A stretch of DNA of 64,000 nucleotides. Source: Rhizoclosmatium globosum. Its lineage: Eukaryota > Chytridiomycota > Chytridiomycetes > Chytridiales > Chytriomycetaceae. The notes under the pieces are model-generated. The model worked only from the letters and a program-made list of their open reading frames with translations, did no database searches and was not told where the DNA came from. Shown piece after piece: positions 1 through 11,374 of the stretch. The DNA lies in assembly GCA_002104985.1 (NCBI GenBank), contig MCGO01000012.1, forward strand, positions 310,001 to 374,000, in the 5' to 3' direction. The translations under genes and the position numbers were made by a program. Each line of letters starts with the position of its first letter. Position 1 is the stretch's first letter.

Positions 1-1221
1 GGTACTTGTCCACGACCACCCGATTTTGGGGTTTTGAAACACCAGTCGTTGAATTTGCACGAGATCGCCGCATACTCAAAGGCTTTTCGTGGACTTTTTG
101 GATGTGTGACTGGGGTAAGGTAGTCATTAACATCGAACAGTTATCACACACACCACACAAACAAAATACCTTCAAGTTTCCAAACTGAGAAAACGATTTT
201 CCACACTGCTCACATGAAAACTGTTTCACATTCAAGTGGATCTTTTCGTGTGTGCGCAGGTTTCCTTGCTGAGAGAATTCTTTTGTACATCCTGGGTGTG
301 AGCATTTGAATGGTTTGTCGCCTGTGTGTTTTCGTTCGTGTGTTTTGAGGTTTCCTTTTTGGTTGAAGCTTTTGTTGCAATATGTGCAGACGAATGGTCG
401 TTCTCCAGTGTGTCGTCGTAGATGGATTTTGAGATGAGCGAGCTAAATTAATCAGTTGGTTATTAAGTTTTTGGGGAATAAGAAGGGGGTTTCGGAAATT
501 GGAAAAGAAACGCCGCGTTTCAAGATCATCTCAGTAGCGTAAGCATTGAGGTGAAAAAGAATAGGATCGAAATTCCGACATACAAGTCAGAAAAAATAAA
601 ATGAAGGTTCGAGATCCGAATATTTGGATATGACAAATACCTGAGCAAACGTCGCACTACAATCTGCCTCCGTACAAGGAAACTTCTTTTCATCCGAGGT
701 CCCCTTCTTTCCCGCTAGACTTCTACTTAATCCGGGAGCGTCTTCCGCCTCCTCTCCGCCCTCTTCAGGATTTGTTGGTGAAGGTGTGTCTCCGGGTTTG
801 TCAGCCGCCGCCGCCTTCTTCTTTGGAGCTCCACGGGGTTTCTTTCCTGGAAGTGAAGGACTTTTGGGGCTGTCAAGTCTTCTGAGACAGTTATCGTGGG
901 TGCTAAAGGAGGGGTGCCTTCTTTTGATGGAGGCGATGGTTGACTGAACTTTAGTTGCGATGTTTTTGGAAGTGTATTTGATGATGTTGCTGATGCATTT
1001 GGCTGAAAGAGGAGAGTACTTGGTGACAGATGTGTCTGGTTGACTTGTGAAGGAGGTGTTGTCAGACCCGAAGTAGGGGTTCCTGTAGGAATGGCTGCTT
1101 CGTCTAGTGCAAAATCGGATGCTCCTGCTGCTAATGTCATTCTTTCCAAGTGAGGATACAATGGCGAGGCGGCGGTGAAGGCATTAATGCCTGGGGTGAG
1201 TTTCGGATTGACTGGATTCAT
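1..1221 (-). CDS. C2H2 zinc-finger protein, C-terminus beyond left edge
   Basis: Putative sequence-specific DNA-binding protein. Four C2H2 fingers read on the minus strand. Finger 1 (C-x4-C) is split by an intron (about 640-443) and completed in the exon 442-170. Fingers 2 and 3 lie in that exon, with linkers of the TGERPF type. Finger 4 crosses a second intron (169-110) and continues past base 1. The N-terminal part is a Ser/Thr/Pro-rich low-complexity region starting MNPVNPK, followed by a basic stretch ([11 protein letters not shown]) that resembles an AT-hook. The first in-frame ATG is at 1221; no ATG in a usable frame was found between 1222 and about 1530. An intron must join the N-terminal open frame to the exon starting near 871; its donor near 950 is a guess. 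Family certain, specific identity unknown. Confidence 0.8.
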
Positions 1222-1672
1222 TCCTTTGCTTCTATTGTCTCTAGTGTATATCGGGGTAAGCAAGTGAATGATTGCTATCGAAGGAGGTTTGATGTCAGGC
1301 AGGGCCGTTATAGCTACGTTGCAGTCTCTGATAGGGTGGCTCGTTCTGAAGTCCTTTGCTTATCAAGACCCCGAAACCAGCTGATTCCACCCTTTGAGGA
1401 GCATTCAACTGATCCAGTAGCTTGAATAGATGATCGGAGGTTCTTGGCTCACCTGGAAGGTACAATGATGGTGGGCCGGCCCTTGAAATCGCAAAACAAA
1501 ACAAAGACTGGGGAAAAAAAGAAAACAAGAGAACGATCGCTGCGGCCCCACGCGCCGCAAATCTTATCCACTATTGAAGAATATAAGTTTCATTGGATTC
1601 CTCAATATTCTATCTTGCTTAGTCCCAGCAATTATCCCCAAAACTACACACGCAATTTGTCACACTCCTACA

Positions 1673-2427
1673 TCAATCATCATCCTCATCGAATGCAGCC
1701 AAAACAGCATTCTCTTCTTCTTCGTCCAAATCATTTTCCATCCCTTCATACTCTTTTGTGTCCACATCCACATCCCCCTCCCCAATCATGTTCATATCAG
1801 ACTGCGCCAGAGTCCTATCCTTCTCAAACAGTGCCTTCCCCGTAACCTTTCCTTTGTTCGCCGCATCTTTCGCAAGCTGTTTCGCACCCGCAGCCCCAAC
1901 CTTCTCCAACAACTTCCGCTTCTCCTCCTCAGCCTGTTCCTTCAAAAACCGCACCCGCCATTCAAGGAACGACTCGGTCGTTACTTTTGTTCCAGCAAGA
2001 CGAGCCCGTTCAGCGGCTTCCTCGCGTTCAATCCGTTCTTCACGTTCTCGTTCGATGCGGTCCAGTTTCTCGCGGATGAAGGTTTCGAGGGACTCCTTTG
2101 CTGCTGCATGCACGCCAAAGATCATGGCCATTCCGAGTTGGGATTCGGCGGATTCGATGAGGAGGGTTGTTAAGTGTTCGGTTTCGGATTCGTCGAGGGA
2201 GACGGGTGATTTGATTGTGAGGTTGGAAGAGTTTCTGGGTATTGCGGTGTGTATTGGACGTGGAGGATGTATTCGGGGGCGGGTTGTGGGCCGTAGTAGT
2301 CGTCCATCTTGACGATGAGGGTGAAGGACGGCGGTGTTGTTTGAGGTTCGGGCTCTGTGAACTCTCCTTCATAAAAGATTGACCGCAGAGCTTCGAGCTC
2401 CATTTCGATTTCTTCGGCGTGATCCAT
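1673..2427 (-). CDS. RWD-domain protein, RWDD1/Gir2-like
   Basis: Likely the RWDD1/Gir2 family, partners of the DRG GTPases and Gcn1 in translation control (family knowledge). The N-terminus MDHAEEIEMELEALRSIF is the typical opening helix of an RWD domain, followed by beta strands and the YP(x)3LP turn. The second half (below 2131) is a long charged helix rich in Glu/Arg/Lys and then an acidic tail ending DEDDD, as in RWDD1. The two halves are in different frames: after YPETLP near 2237 the expected NLTIKSP continues one frame over, so one base seems to be missing. No intron is seen. About 250 residues in all. The next minus-strand gene upstream ends 98 bp before this ATG. Confidence 0.8.
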
Positions 2428-2525
2428 CTGAGTTGTTGGTTTTGGGTTTGGTTTTGGGTTTGGGTTTTGGAAGTGGAAAAAAGAAGAGTTATGCAGTCTT
2501 AATTATTCAGTGATTTCAATTTGCA

Positions 2526-4057
2526 TTATTCTTGTGGTCCTTCTGCGTCTTGGTCCCTTAGTTTTAGTAACGAAAACTGTTTTTGGCATTGCTTCGCCGT
2601 CCTTGTTCTGAGTGCTTTCGCAACTTTACCCCATTTTCTCCATGTACTTGGACCAATTCCAGTAGCTGTGTGTTTTCCTGGATATCCAAAGGATGGGTGA
2701 GTACAAAGATGCCACGACCAAAGAAAAACTTAGCACACAAACCTCTCGAGTAAACGAAACACCCTTTCTCAAGTCTGGATTCAGCACATTCAACCACCTC
2801 TCTCGGCACTGCACGTCATTCCGCGTCCCAACAGCATTTGCAACTTTCGCCCAACTACGTTCACCAAACTCTTGCACCGCTGCAACCAATTTCTCGTCTT
2901 CTTCAGGCGTGAAACGACCGCGTGCAATACCTGGACGAAGGTTCTGACGCCATCTGACAATGCATTGTGTTCGGGAACGGGTTTCCATTGAACGAGCGAT
3001 TCGAGACCAGTTTCCGAGGCCGTGGGTTGCAACTAGGCTCGTTAGTTTTGCGTCTTCTTCTGGAGTCCATGATCTGGCGATTGGGGTTGGGTTAGATTTG
3101 TTAGGGACGGAAGCGGAGGAATATGCTTACTGAGAGGCTGCGTTGATGTACTTTTGGTAGATTCTGAAACACTGCCATGCCAAACGATCATTCTACGTAT
3201 TACATTGTTATTAGGCGCCGCGAGGAATATCTTTTCCACGTACCCCCAACTCTTGGGCTATTGAATCCCAATCTAGATCGAGCTCTTGGTTCACTCTCTG
3301 AGATACAATTCTTTCCAAACTTTCCACCTCTATTTTCGAAAAGGGGGATTTGTTGATTGAAGGATGCATGTGGACAGTCCAGTGAATCTTGCAGTCCATG
3401 GCGGACTTGCCAGGAATACTAGTAGCGACAGTAGACCAATTAATACCATTCAAATTTGACTGTATGCGAGGATCGGTTGCGATGGTTGTTGGTCACGCCC
3501 ATTCCGAATCTGTTTAGAATTGTACTAAGCAGCCGTTATTCTAACAAGCTACGTACAATATTCGTTTGTTTTCGCGTTCTACTTCTTGATAGAGTCGTTT
3601 TGGTGCAATGACTGTGGAATATTTGTTAGTTTGAGTACTGAGTAGACTAAGATGCGCAGTTGCCGTATTACATGCGGGATTCTTGTTAAGATACTTAATA
3701 TGGCTATATTCTGTAGAAGCTGCGTCAGAGTTCAGTGGAGGGATCTAATCGCATTGGAATAAGGCAGGTGAGTTGATTGGGCTAAGCTAACCTGAAACTC
3801 GGCGTCAATAAAGAATGGTGGAACACGAGGTAAAGTAAATGGTGGTTGAGGGTATAGCGAAGCGGCGGAGGAGCCAGCAGCTGAAGCCAGGTGGTTGAGA
3901 CGGGTCTGTTTGGAGAGGTATTGGAGAGCAATCAATCAAGCGGGATACATTCAGGGTACCAGAGCAGCATCTGCCACATGCATCGCTTCAACAACGGCCT
4001 CATACTTGCACTAATTCGGAGTTGCATCGCCAAGTTCCGCCTGAGCAAGTCCTCCAT
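2526..4057 (-). CDS. Multi-repeat Myb protein, SNAPC4 (SNAP190)-like
   Basis: DNA-binding protein with at least four successive Myb repeats, the arrangement of SNAPC4, the large subunit of the snRNA-activating complex (family knowledge). Reading from the 5' side: a first repeat around NGINWSTVATSIPGKSAMDC, a second ending LAWQCFRIYQKYINA, a third SWTPEEDAKL...NWSRIARSMETRS, a fourth GRFTPEEDEKL...SWAKVANAVG, and a last WGKVAKALRTRTAKQC close to the stop TAA at 2526-2528. Introns lie near 3190-3235, 3070-3130 and 2690-2745. The frame breaks near 2632 (an A-run one base short) and 3487. The start is uncertain: I chose the ATG at 4057 (MEDLLRRNLAMQ), which gives a helical N-terminus and leaves 100 bp to the divergent ATPase gene. 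Confidence 0.7.
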
Positions 4058-4157
4058 TTCTTCGAGAAATCCTTCACGAATCACTGATTCAACCAATGTC
4101 GTATTCACGCGTGCCCACCAACTTTGACGGCGGCGCAGGTCCGGCGACTCGATTCCG

Positions 4158-7100
4158 ATGCAGCGCCGGGCCTCGTCGCCGCGGTCGAACCAGGCGCCGC
4201 AACTGAGTTCTGGTTCAACGTCAACGTCAACGTCAACTTCAACGGCATCGGCTTCGGCATCGGCACCAACTCGGTCGCTGTCGCCAATGCGCTCGCTGCC
4301 ACCACCGCTTCTCCAAAACAACTTGTCGTCAAACTTGTCAAACTTGTCAAACTCGTCGCTGCTTTCAATTTCAGATGCCGCAGACCTTCCCTCCGCCGCC
4401 TTCTGTCTGCGCTCAACAACCGACTCCCTCGCACAACTCAACGTCAATCCACACTCGGGCCTGTCAATGCTCGATGTCGAAGTCAGACGGAAGCTGCACG
4501 GCTCAAACATCCTCGACAACGGCGACGACCAGGAAACTATCCTCGCAAAGTTTATTGAACAGTTCAAAAACCCAATGAACATGCTTTTACTCGGGAGTGC
4601 TGCTGTGTCGTTGTTGATTGGTCAGGTGGACGATGCTATTAGTATCACTCTGGTTTGTTGCCTCCTCACTCGCCGCTTTCGCTGTCTGACCTTCAATATC
4701 CCCCACTTTGACACATCCCTCCAACCTTCAACTCGAATCAGGCCATGATCATTGTCGTAACTGGTGCGTACCTTCTCCTTTTCCATGAACCTTCAAATTC
4801 TTAAAACTCCACATGACAGTTGCATTCGTTCAAGAGTATCGCTCCGAAAAATCACTTGAAGCACTTAACACTCTGCTGCCACATTACTGCAAAGTCGTCA
4901 GGTACTTTCTATCAGTCGAAAAAACTTACTCTAGATCTCACACATTACATGACACAATAGAAATTCAACTCAAATCAAAATCCTTGCGGAAGAACTTGTT
5001 CCAGGCGATATATGTCATTTTTCTGCTGGTGATCGTATTCCTGCTGATATTCGTCTCATCACTGAGAATCATTTGGAACTTGATGAATCCAGTCTCACGG
5101 GCGAAACTCATCCTCGCAGGAAACACGTTAACGTAATTAACGCAAATATTGCCCCACCGCTTGCTGAACGCGATAATATTGCCTTCATGGGAACACTGGT
5201 TCGAAATGGAAACTGTTCCGGAGTTGTTGTGGGCACAGGGAAACGAACAGAATTTGGTCATGTCTTTGAAATGATGAAAGAGGTTTGTTTTGTCTTATTT
5301 TGGTGAAGAGACTGTGAAGCGATAACATAACATACCTTTCACAGGTAGAAAACAAGAAAACTCCTCTGCAAGTTTCCATGGACGAGCTTGGAAAACAACT
5401 ATCATTCCTCTCATTTCTTCTAATTTTCGTCATTGTTCTCATTGGTGTATACCAAGGCCGGCCGATGCTCGAAATGTTCACTATAGGAGTCAGTTTGGCT
5501 GTGGCAGCAATCCCAGAAGGCTTGCCCATTGTCGTGACAGTCACGCTTGCCCTCGGGGTCCTGCGAATGGCGTCACGCAATGCAATCATCAAGAAATTGC
5601 CAAGTGTTGAATCTCTTGGCAGTGTGAATGTGATTTGTGTGGATAAAACGGGAACCTTGACTACAAATAAGCAGACGGTGACAAGGGTTGGACCATGCGC
5701 GATCAGTATCTAGTGGACGTCAATAATGCAACTCAATTTGGAAGAGTCACGGAAACCTCAGCCTTCAAACAATTAATGAAGATTGGTAACTACACAACAT
5801 TCCCGCAACTACTAGTTACTGACAATAATTTCAGCCATGATCTGCAACAACGCACGTATCGACAATACCCGCGAATCCATCGGCCAACCAACCGAAGTCG
5901 CCCTCCTTGACCTCGCAACCACAAAACTCGGAATGGAAGATGCCCGCCTCCATCACCAACGCCTCTCCGAAATCCCATTCACATCCGACAGAAAATGCAT
6001 GACCGTAACCGCGCGGTCCGTCAACGCGCCTCAACACTCCACGCCTCAGATATACATGAAGGGAAGCATGGAAAGCGTTTTGGATAGGTGCACGCGGTAC
6101 TACGTGAGTGATTCTGATCCGGTTATGGTTCTGGATTCCGGGACGAGGGAGAAAGTGAGGCTTCTGCATGATGAGGCTGCCATGCGGGGTTACGGTGCAT
6201 CTTTTTGCGGTGGGTGAACGGGAGGAGGATATGTGTTTTGTTGGGTTTGTGGGGATGACGGATCCTGTTCGGCCTGGACTGCGAGTGCGGTGCAGAGGTT
6301 GATTGGAGGTGGGGTTCGGGTTGTTATGTTAACGGGTGATTCTGGTACGTTTTTGTATTTGGGTTGGACTGTTTAAAGGCGTTAACACTTGTAAGATGGT
6401 ACTGCAAGTTCTATTGCGCGTGAAATCGGTATTCCGATCAACAATAAGATGCAAAGTATGATGGGTGGAAATCAGTTGGATAATGTGAATGAGCGGGATT
6501 TGGAAGAGGTTATTGACAATGTTAACGTGTTTTACCGAGTTACACCGAAACACAAAATGTTGATTGTCAGGGCTTTGCAATCGAAAGGTTACAATGTTGC
6601 CATGACTGGAGATGGTGTGAATGACGCGCCAGCCTTGAGATTAGCTGTAGGTTTTGAGTGGCCTTTATCTTTATTTGACACTATGACAGGACATTGGTAT
6701 TTCGATGGGTAAAAGTGGAACGGATGTTTCAAAAGAAGCCGCGATATGATCTTGGTGAATGATGATTTCGGTGAGTCTTCATTCACATTTTGAAATAAGC
6801 TGACGGTTTTGATTAGCCACAATTCTCTATGCCATCGAAGAAGGCAAATCAATCTTTTACAACATTCAAAACTTCTTGAGGTTCCAATTGAGTACAAGTA
6901 TTTCAGCCTTGACTTTGGTTGCGGCTTCGACTGTTCTGGGATTTGCTAACCCTTTCAATGCGATGCAAATTCTTTGGATTAGTGAGTATTACCATGTAAT
7001 CAAAACCCCGTGTGCTTATATCTCTTCACAGATATTATTTGTGATGGACCTGTGGCTCAATCTCTTGGTGTGGAATTAGTTGATCCAGATATCATGAAGA

Positions 7101-7569
7101 AACCACCCGAGCAAAGGACAACCGATTGTAACGAAACCATTTATAACTCGCGTACTTGTTCGGCTTTCTGCATCGTCACTGGAACTCTTTACGTTTATCG
7201 AGGAGAAGTTGTGGCTGGATCTGCTGAATCAAGGGTACCACTATGGTTTGTATATTTCAGTTTGGAGTTTCTGATTGGCATTGTGCTCATCATGAATCAA
7301 ATCGTTAGACATTCACTTGCTTTGTCTTGTTTGATATGTTCAACTCCATGGCATGTCGCTCTGTATCGCGGTCCATCTTTTCTATCGGTCCGTTCACAAA
7401 CCAAATGCTCAATATTGCTATTTCACTGTGTCTGCTGGGCCAGCTTCTTGTCATCTACATGCCCTTTTTCCAGTCCATTTTCCAAACAGAGGCTCTCTCG
7501 CTTTATGACCTGCTGTACTTGATTGTACTTACTAGCTCAGTGCTTTGGGTTGATGAATGGAGGAAGTAA
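4158..7569 (+). CDS. PMR1: Secretory-pathway Ca2+/Mn2+-transporting P-type ATPase (SPCA/PMR1)
   Basis: P2A-type ATPase that loads Ca2+ and Mn2+ into the Golgi (family knowledge). In order: a Ser/Thr/Ala-rich N-terminal tail encoded by a near-repetitive stretch at 4200-4270; the cation-ATPase N-domain ([18 protein letters not shown]); actuator domain with [11 protein letters not shown] near 5080; TM4 motif AAIPEGLP near 5505; phosphorylation site DKTGTLT near 5642; [11 protein letters not shown] nucleotide domain; hinge [12 protein letters not shown] near 6602; and a C-terminal membrane bundle ending [12 protein letters not shown]. The PEGLP motif and the C-terminal [11 protein letters not shown]...IFQTEALS pattern are SPCA-like rather than SERCA-like. 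Several short introns, the first three clustered at about 4650-4970. The reading frame breaks near 5690, 6200, 6288, 6742 and in 7100-7300, each explained by a single-base indel. Confidence 0.92.
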
Positions 7570-7750
7570 TGAAACGGAGAAATGGAGGTAATGAGGACTT
7601 GTTTGGCAAGTTTATGGATAAAGTGTAGGAATGGAGGTAGGAGGAGATTGTTTCGTTCGGCTGATAATGTAAAACGTAAAACTAAACTTATTATGGGTTC
7701 TTTCATTTCTTAGTTATTCATTGTTCATTGATTGGAAATTCGTCCAACCA

Positions 7751-9519
7751 ATGACTACTTCGCCCGATTCTCACACACTCACCACATCGACTCTCTGGAA
7801 GCTGAGGAACAAGACACGAGTCTATGTTACACTGAAGCTGAGAACCTGCTCGATGCTGAACGAGGTGGCAGCAGTAGAGACGAGTTTCTGTTGGATTCGT
7901 GGTTCATGATGACGAATCCTTGGATGAGCGGAGCGTTTACGGATAGGAATTGGCGGATAAATGATTGTATCGCTGATATTGGAATGGGAACGTATCAATG
8001 GAGACTGTTCTTCCTATGCGGGTGAGTGTGAGAAAGAGGTTGGTGTGTTGAGTCGGCTAACAGAGTTTGGATAGATTCGGATGGTTTGCGGATAACATGT
8101 GGTTACAAGGTGTTTCCGTTGTCATTCCGGGGATCCGGCGGGAGTTTGGGCTGAGTGAGAGTGAAATGGGTGTTGGGTCAACATTCGTCTTCTTGGGTGA
8201 GGCCTCATTTTACTGACGGAAGCGCTGATTCCGATATAGGTATGATGATTGGATCCGCAATGTGGGGTATTCTCTCGGACGTTATTGGTCGAAAGCCTGC
8301 GTTACTCTCACCTCTTGATCACTTCTTTGTTTGGGTTCTGGGCTGCCAGTGCGCAATCATTTCCCCATTTTATTGGCGGTTGTTTTGGATGGGAACTGGG
8401 GTGGGTGGAAACTTGCCAGTGGATGGGAGCTTGTTTCTGGAATTCATTCCCTCTTCTCATGGAAACTTGATGACGCTGTTGAGTTTGTTTTGGCCGGTTG
8501 GACAGCTCTTTACTGCATCTATTGCGTGGAAATTGATACCTATTGGATCGTGTCCTTCGGATTTGAGTTCGCCGTGTGATATTAGTGGAGGACAGAATTG
8601 GGCTTGGAGGGCGACATTGCGTATTTTGGCGGTTTCCACTGTTGCTATGGTTATTGCGCGGCTTCTGTGCGTAAAAATGCTTGAGAGTCCAAAGTTTCTA
8701 TTGAGTGTTGGAAGACCTGATGACGCTGAACGGGTATTAATGGACTTGGGTAAAGTGAACGGCTACGAAGGGCAGATCCCACGCCTGCCGCGCCAAGTTA
8801 CGGCTTCAACAAATGGATACGGAGTGACAATCGAGGAAAAACAAACGTTCGTTCAAGTTATTCAAAGATTGTATCGTGATAGTCACGAAAACGTCCTTCT
8901 TGGGTCCAAGTTATTACTCTCCTTGTTTGAAGACGAAACTCGTAAAACTACTGTGCTTGTATTTGCGATATGGAGCTTTATTTCGCTTGGATACACAATG
9001 TTCAATGGATTTTTACCCATATTCTTGGCATCCACTCCAGATGGAAGCTCACCACCAATATCCATTGATGAAACTTACCGTAACTACTTTATTTTGGCAA
9101 TTATGGGTATTCCTGGATCTATTGCTGGAATGTATCTCATTGATACTTGGATGGGTCGTCGTGGAACTATGGCTGCGTCAACGTTTGGAACAGCGGCAGC
9201 TTTGTTCTTATTCACGTTCTCGCGAACGCCCTCATTCCAGCTCTTGTGTGGTTGCATCGTGTCTGTCCTTCAAAATTGTATGTATGGAGTTTTGTATACG
9301 TACACTCCGGAAGTCTTCGAGAGTCGTGTGCGAGGCACAGCCAACGGTGCGGCCGCGTCATTATCTCGAGTATTTGGTTGCTTTGCGCCATTATTGACAG
9401 GCTCTTTGCTTGCCATATCTATGAGTGTTCCCTTGTTTTTAGCAGCAGGTTTGATTCTGTCGGCTGCATTTTGCATGTTAATGCTTCCTCTTGAAACTCG
9501 AGGACGAGATGTTTTATAG
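7751..9519 (+). CDS. MFS transporter, SV2/SLC22-like
   Basis: Twelve-helix major facilitator. Visible family signatures are the loop 2-3 motif (GMMIGSAMWGILSDVIGRKPA, near 8240-8300) and GVGGNLPVDGSLFLEF in TM4 near 8398, which is characteristic of SV2-related and bacterial YdjK-like carriers. The second half has LIDTWMGRRGT near 9140 and the YTPEVFESRVRGTANG loop near 9300. Substrate unknown. Two introns: one after FFLCG near 8021-8073, one near 8199-8238. The start ATG at 7751 (MTTSPDSHT) needs one base inserted near 7800 to reach the frame of the following acidic N-terminal tail; further frame breaks lie near 8330 and 8395. The stop TAG at 9517-9519 is 32 bp from the stop of the convergent neighbour. 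Confidence 0.85.
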
Positions 9520-9551
9520 TTATCATGATATCAATCAATACATAATTTGCT

Positions 9552-11205
9552 TCATTCATCTGTATCTGTTTTTTGCCTCTTATTGTTTTCCTCCCACTGT
9601 TTGAATTCTGCTTTCCATTTCGCCCTTTTAACGCTTTTCGCATGTGCGTTTGATTTGATATGTATCTCCCATTCTCGAGCTCCATGCACAAGTTTTGGCT
9701 CCCCAGTTTTAGCATCCACACAGATATCACATGTTCGTGCCACCCAATCGGTTTGACGCGTTTGATTTGATGTACTCACTGTTGATTCCAGCCCTAACAG
9801 TTTCACAGTAAGTGTTGTTGGCTCAGTTTCCTGAGTTCCGGCAATAAAATTTCTGCACAGTTGAACACCTTCATCCCGCACGCTTGACTTCCAATTTGAG
9901 AGGTCTGTTGCATCAAGAGCATAGAACGTTACATGAGATTGCATTCCCGCCTTTTTTGCTTCTTCTAGACACTTTGGTCCTAATTTGTTCTTGATCCAAG
10001 TGACTTGTCGGCGAGCGTACCGCCTTGTAGCCGCTTGCATTGATTCGACTGACTGCTTCCTCAGAGATTCCACCTCTTTTGGGTCATGGCGTCCCTCCAA
10101 CATGTTCAAGTATGCATCGAATTCTTTGAAACCTGGGCGAAAGTGTGACTCTAAAGGTCACGAAAAAACCAAACATACCAATTGTTTGCATGATTCCTCG
10201 AGTGTAATCAATTTCTACTTTACCACCGTTTGCTTCCCTTACTCGTTGTCTCATGTCATTGATTTCGTCAAAAAGACCATTCTGAATGTTACCACGTTAG
10301 ATAACATTTCACAAAGAGCGCATACAAAACCTTGATCATAGCATCCACTCGATTGTCTAATCGCAAGTCCAGCGCCTTGTTTTCAGCCCATAACCAAAAT
10401 ACACAAGTCCTGAATCTTAGAGCCCCTCCACCTTCCTCTTTTTGCCGATTAAGAATATCGCTATGTCGTTCACCTTTTGTATAGTAAACCTAACACGTAT
10501 TTCAGATCCTTTTCGACGTGTTGACATAGGATGTACCTGCAAACTGCGTCGAATCTTTCTCCAGTCCTTCGGATGCCATCGCGTCGCCATGATTGGATCG
10601 ACGCGCGCTAGTAAACGACCAAGCTGTTCAACTATTGGGTCGTGTTCTGAGGTTTGAGATGGCTTGAAAGAGATACTAGAATTCGCAAGGCATTGGCCAA
10701 TTTCAAGAGCCAGCTCTGGTGGAAGCGAAGAATGAGCTTCGTCAGTTTCAGATTGTTGTTCATCAAGTTCTTTGGCTTGATCTGACGAGGAGACGAGGTT
10801 GGAATCCCACAACACGGATTGGATGTAATAATGGGTTCCTCCAACAAGAATTGGGACCTTTCCTCTTGAATGAATGTCTGCAATCTTTGGGAAGGTTTAG
10901 ACCTTCATTCCACGAATACCACATTTAGAAACACGACTACATACAACTCGCAGGGCATCCCTCTCAAACTTCAGGACAGAATAGTCGTCTTCTTCGATAG
11001 GATCAATAAAATCGAGTAAATGGTGCACGGCAAGGTTCCGTTCTTCGAGTGTGACTTTGTTTGTGATGACATCCAGGCCTTTGTAGACCTGCATCGAATC
11101 GGCATTGACAACTTCTCCGTCCAGAGCAAGGGCTATTTCGATTGCGAGATTGCTCTTTCCGACGCCCGTGGTTCCAACGACCGCGACCACGGGAAGGTTG
11201 TCCAT
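9552..11205 (-). CDS. MOD5: tRNA dimethylallyltransferase (isopentenyltransferase)
   Basis: Transfers the dimethylallyl group to A37 of tRNAs reading UNN codons (family knowledge). N-terminal P-loop GTTGVGKSNLAIEIA, then NADSMQVYKGLDVITNK and the HHLLDF motif, all diagnostic of MiaA/Mod5/TRIT1. The central part contains DNRVDAMIK and a DYTRGIMQTIG-like segment in short exons between 10109 and 10417. The C-terminal exon carries the eukaryote-specific C2H2 finger (CDIC...HIKSNAH) and a Lys-rich end. At least four introns. The start ATG at 11205 (MDNLPVVAVVG) sits just before the first beta strand, so the product may lack a long mitochondrial leader. Divergent from MLH1, with 169 bp between the ATGs. 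Confidence 0.9.
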
Positions 11206-11374
11206 TCGTTGGCGATGTTTGTGGAAGTGTTGTTGGTTGAGCACAGGTGGCTGGTGGCAGCGGAACGAGAGCCAGTTGACTTTGGAAAGTGTTTGAATTC
11301 GTGTTTGAAGAGCGCGTGTCGCGGCAAAGAAGCTGCGCGAGTGACTGTGCTGAATCGTTTGAATCAGAAAAAAG

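Noticed and set aside
4195..4270. Tandem repeat (GTCAACGTCAAC and TCGGCATCGGC units) as a microsatellite or regulatory array
   Set aside because: It lies in the coding sequence of the ATPase N-terminal tail and encodes Ser/Thr/Ala-rich residues; ordinary low complexity.
3932..4582. Long minus-strand open frame across the start of the Ca2+/Mn2+ ATPase gene
   Set aside because: The part above 4158 mirrors the ATPase N-terminus, whose reading matches the SPCA family; only the part below about 4057 was kept, as the likely N-terminus of the Myb protein.
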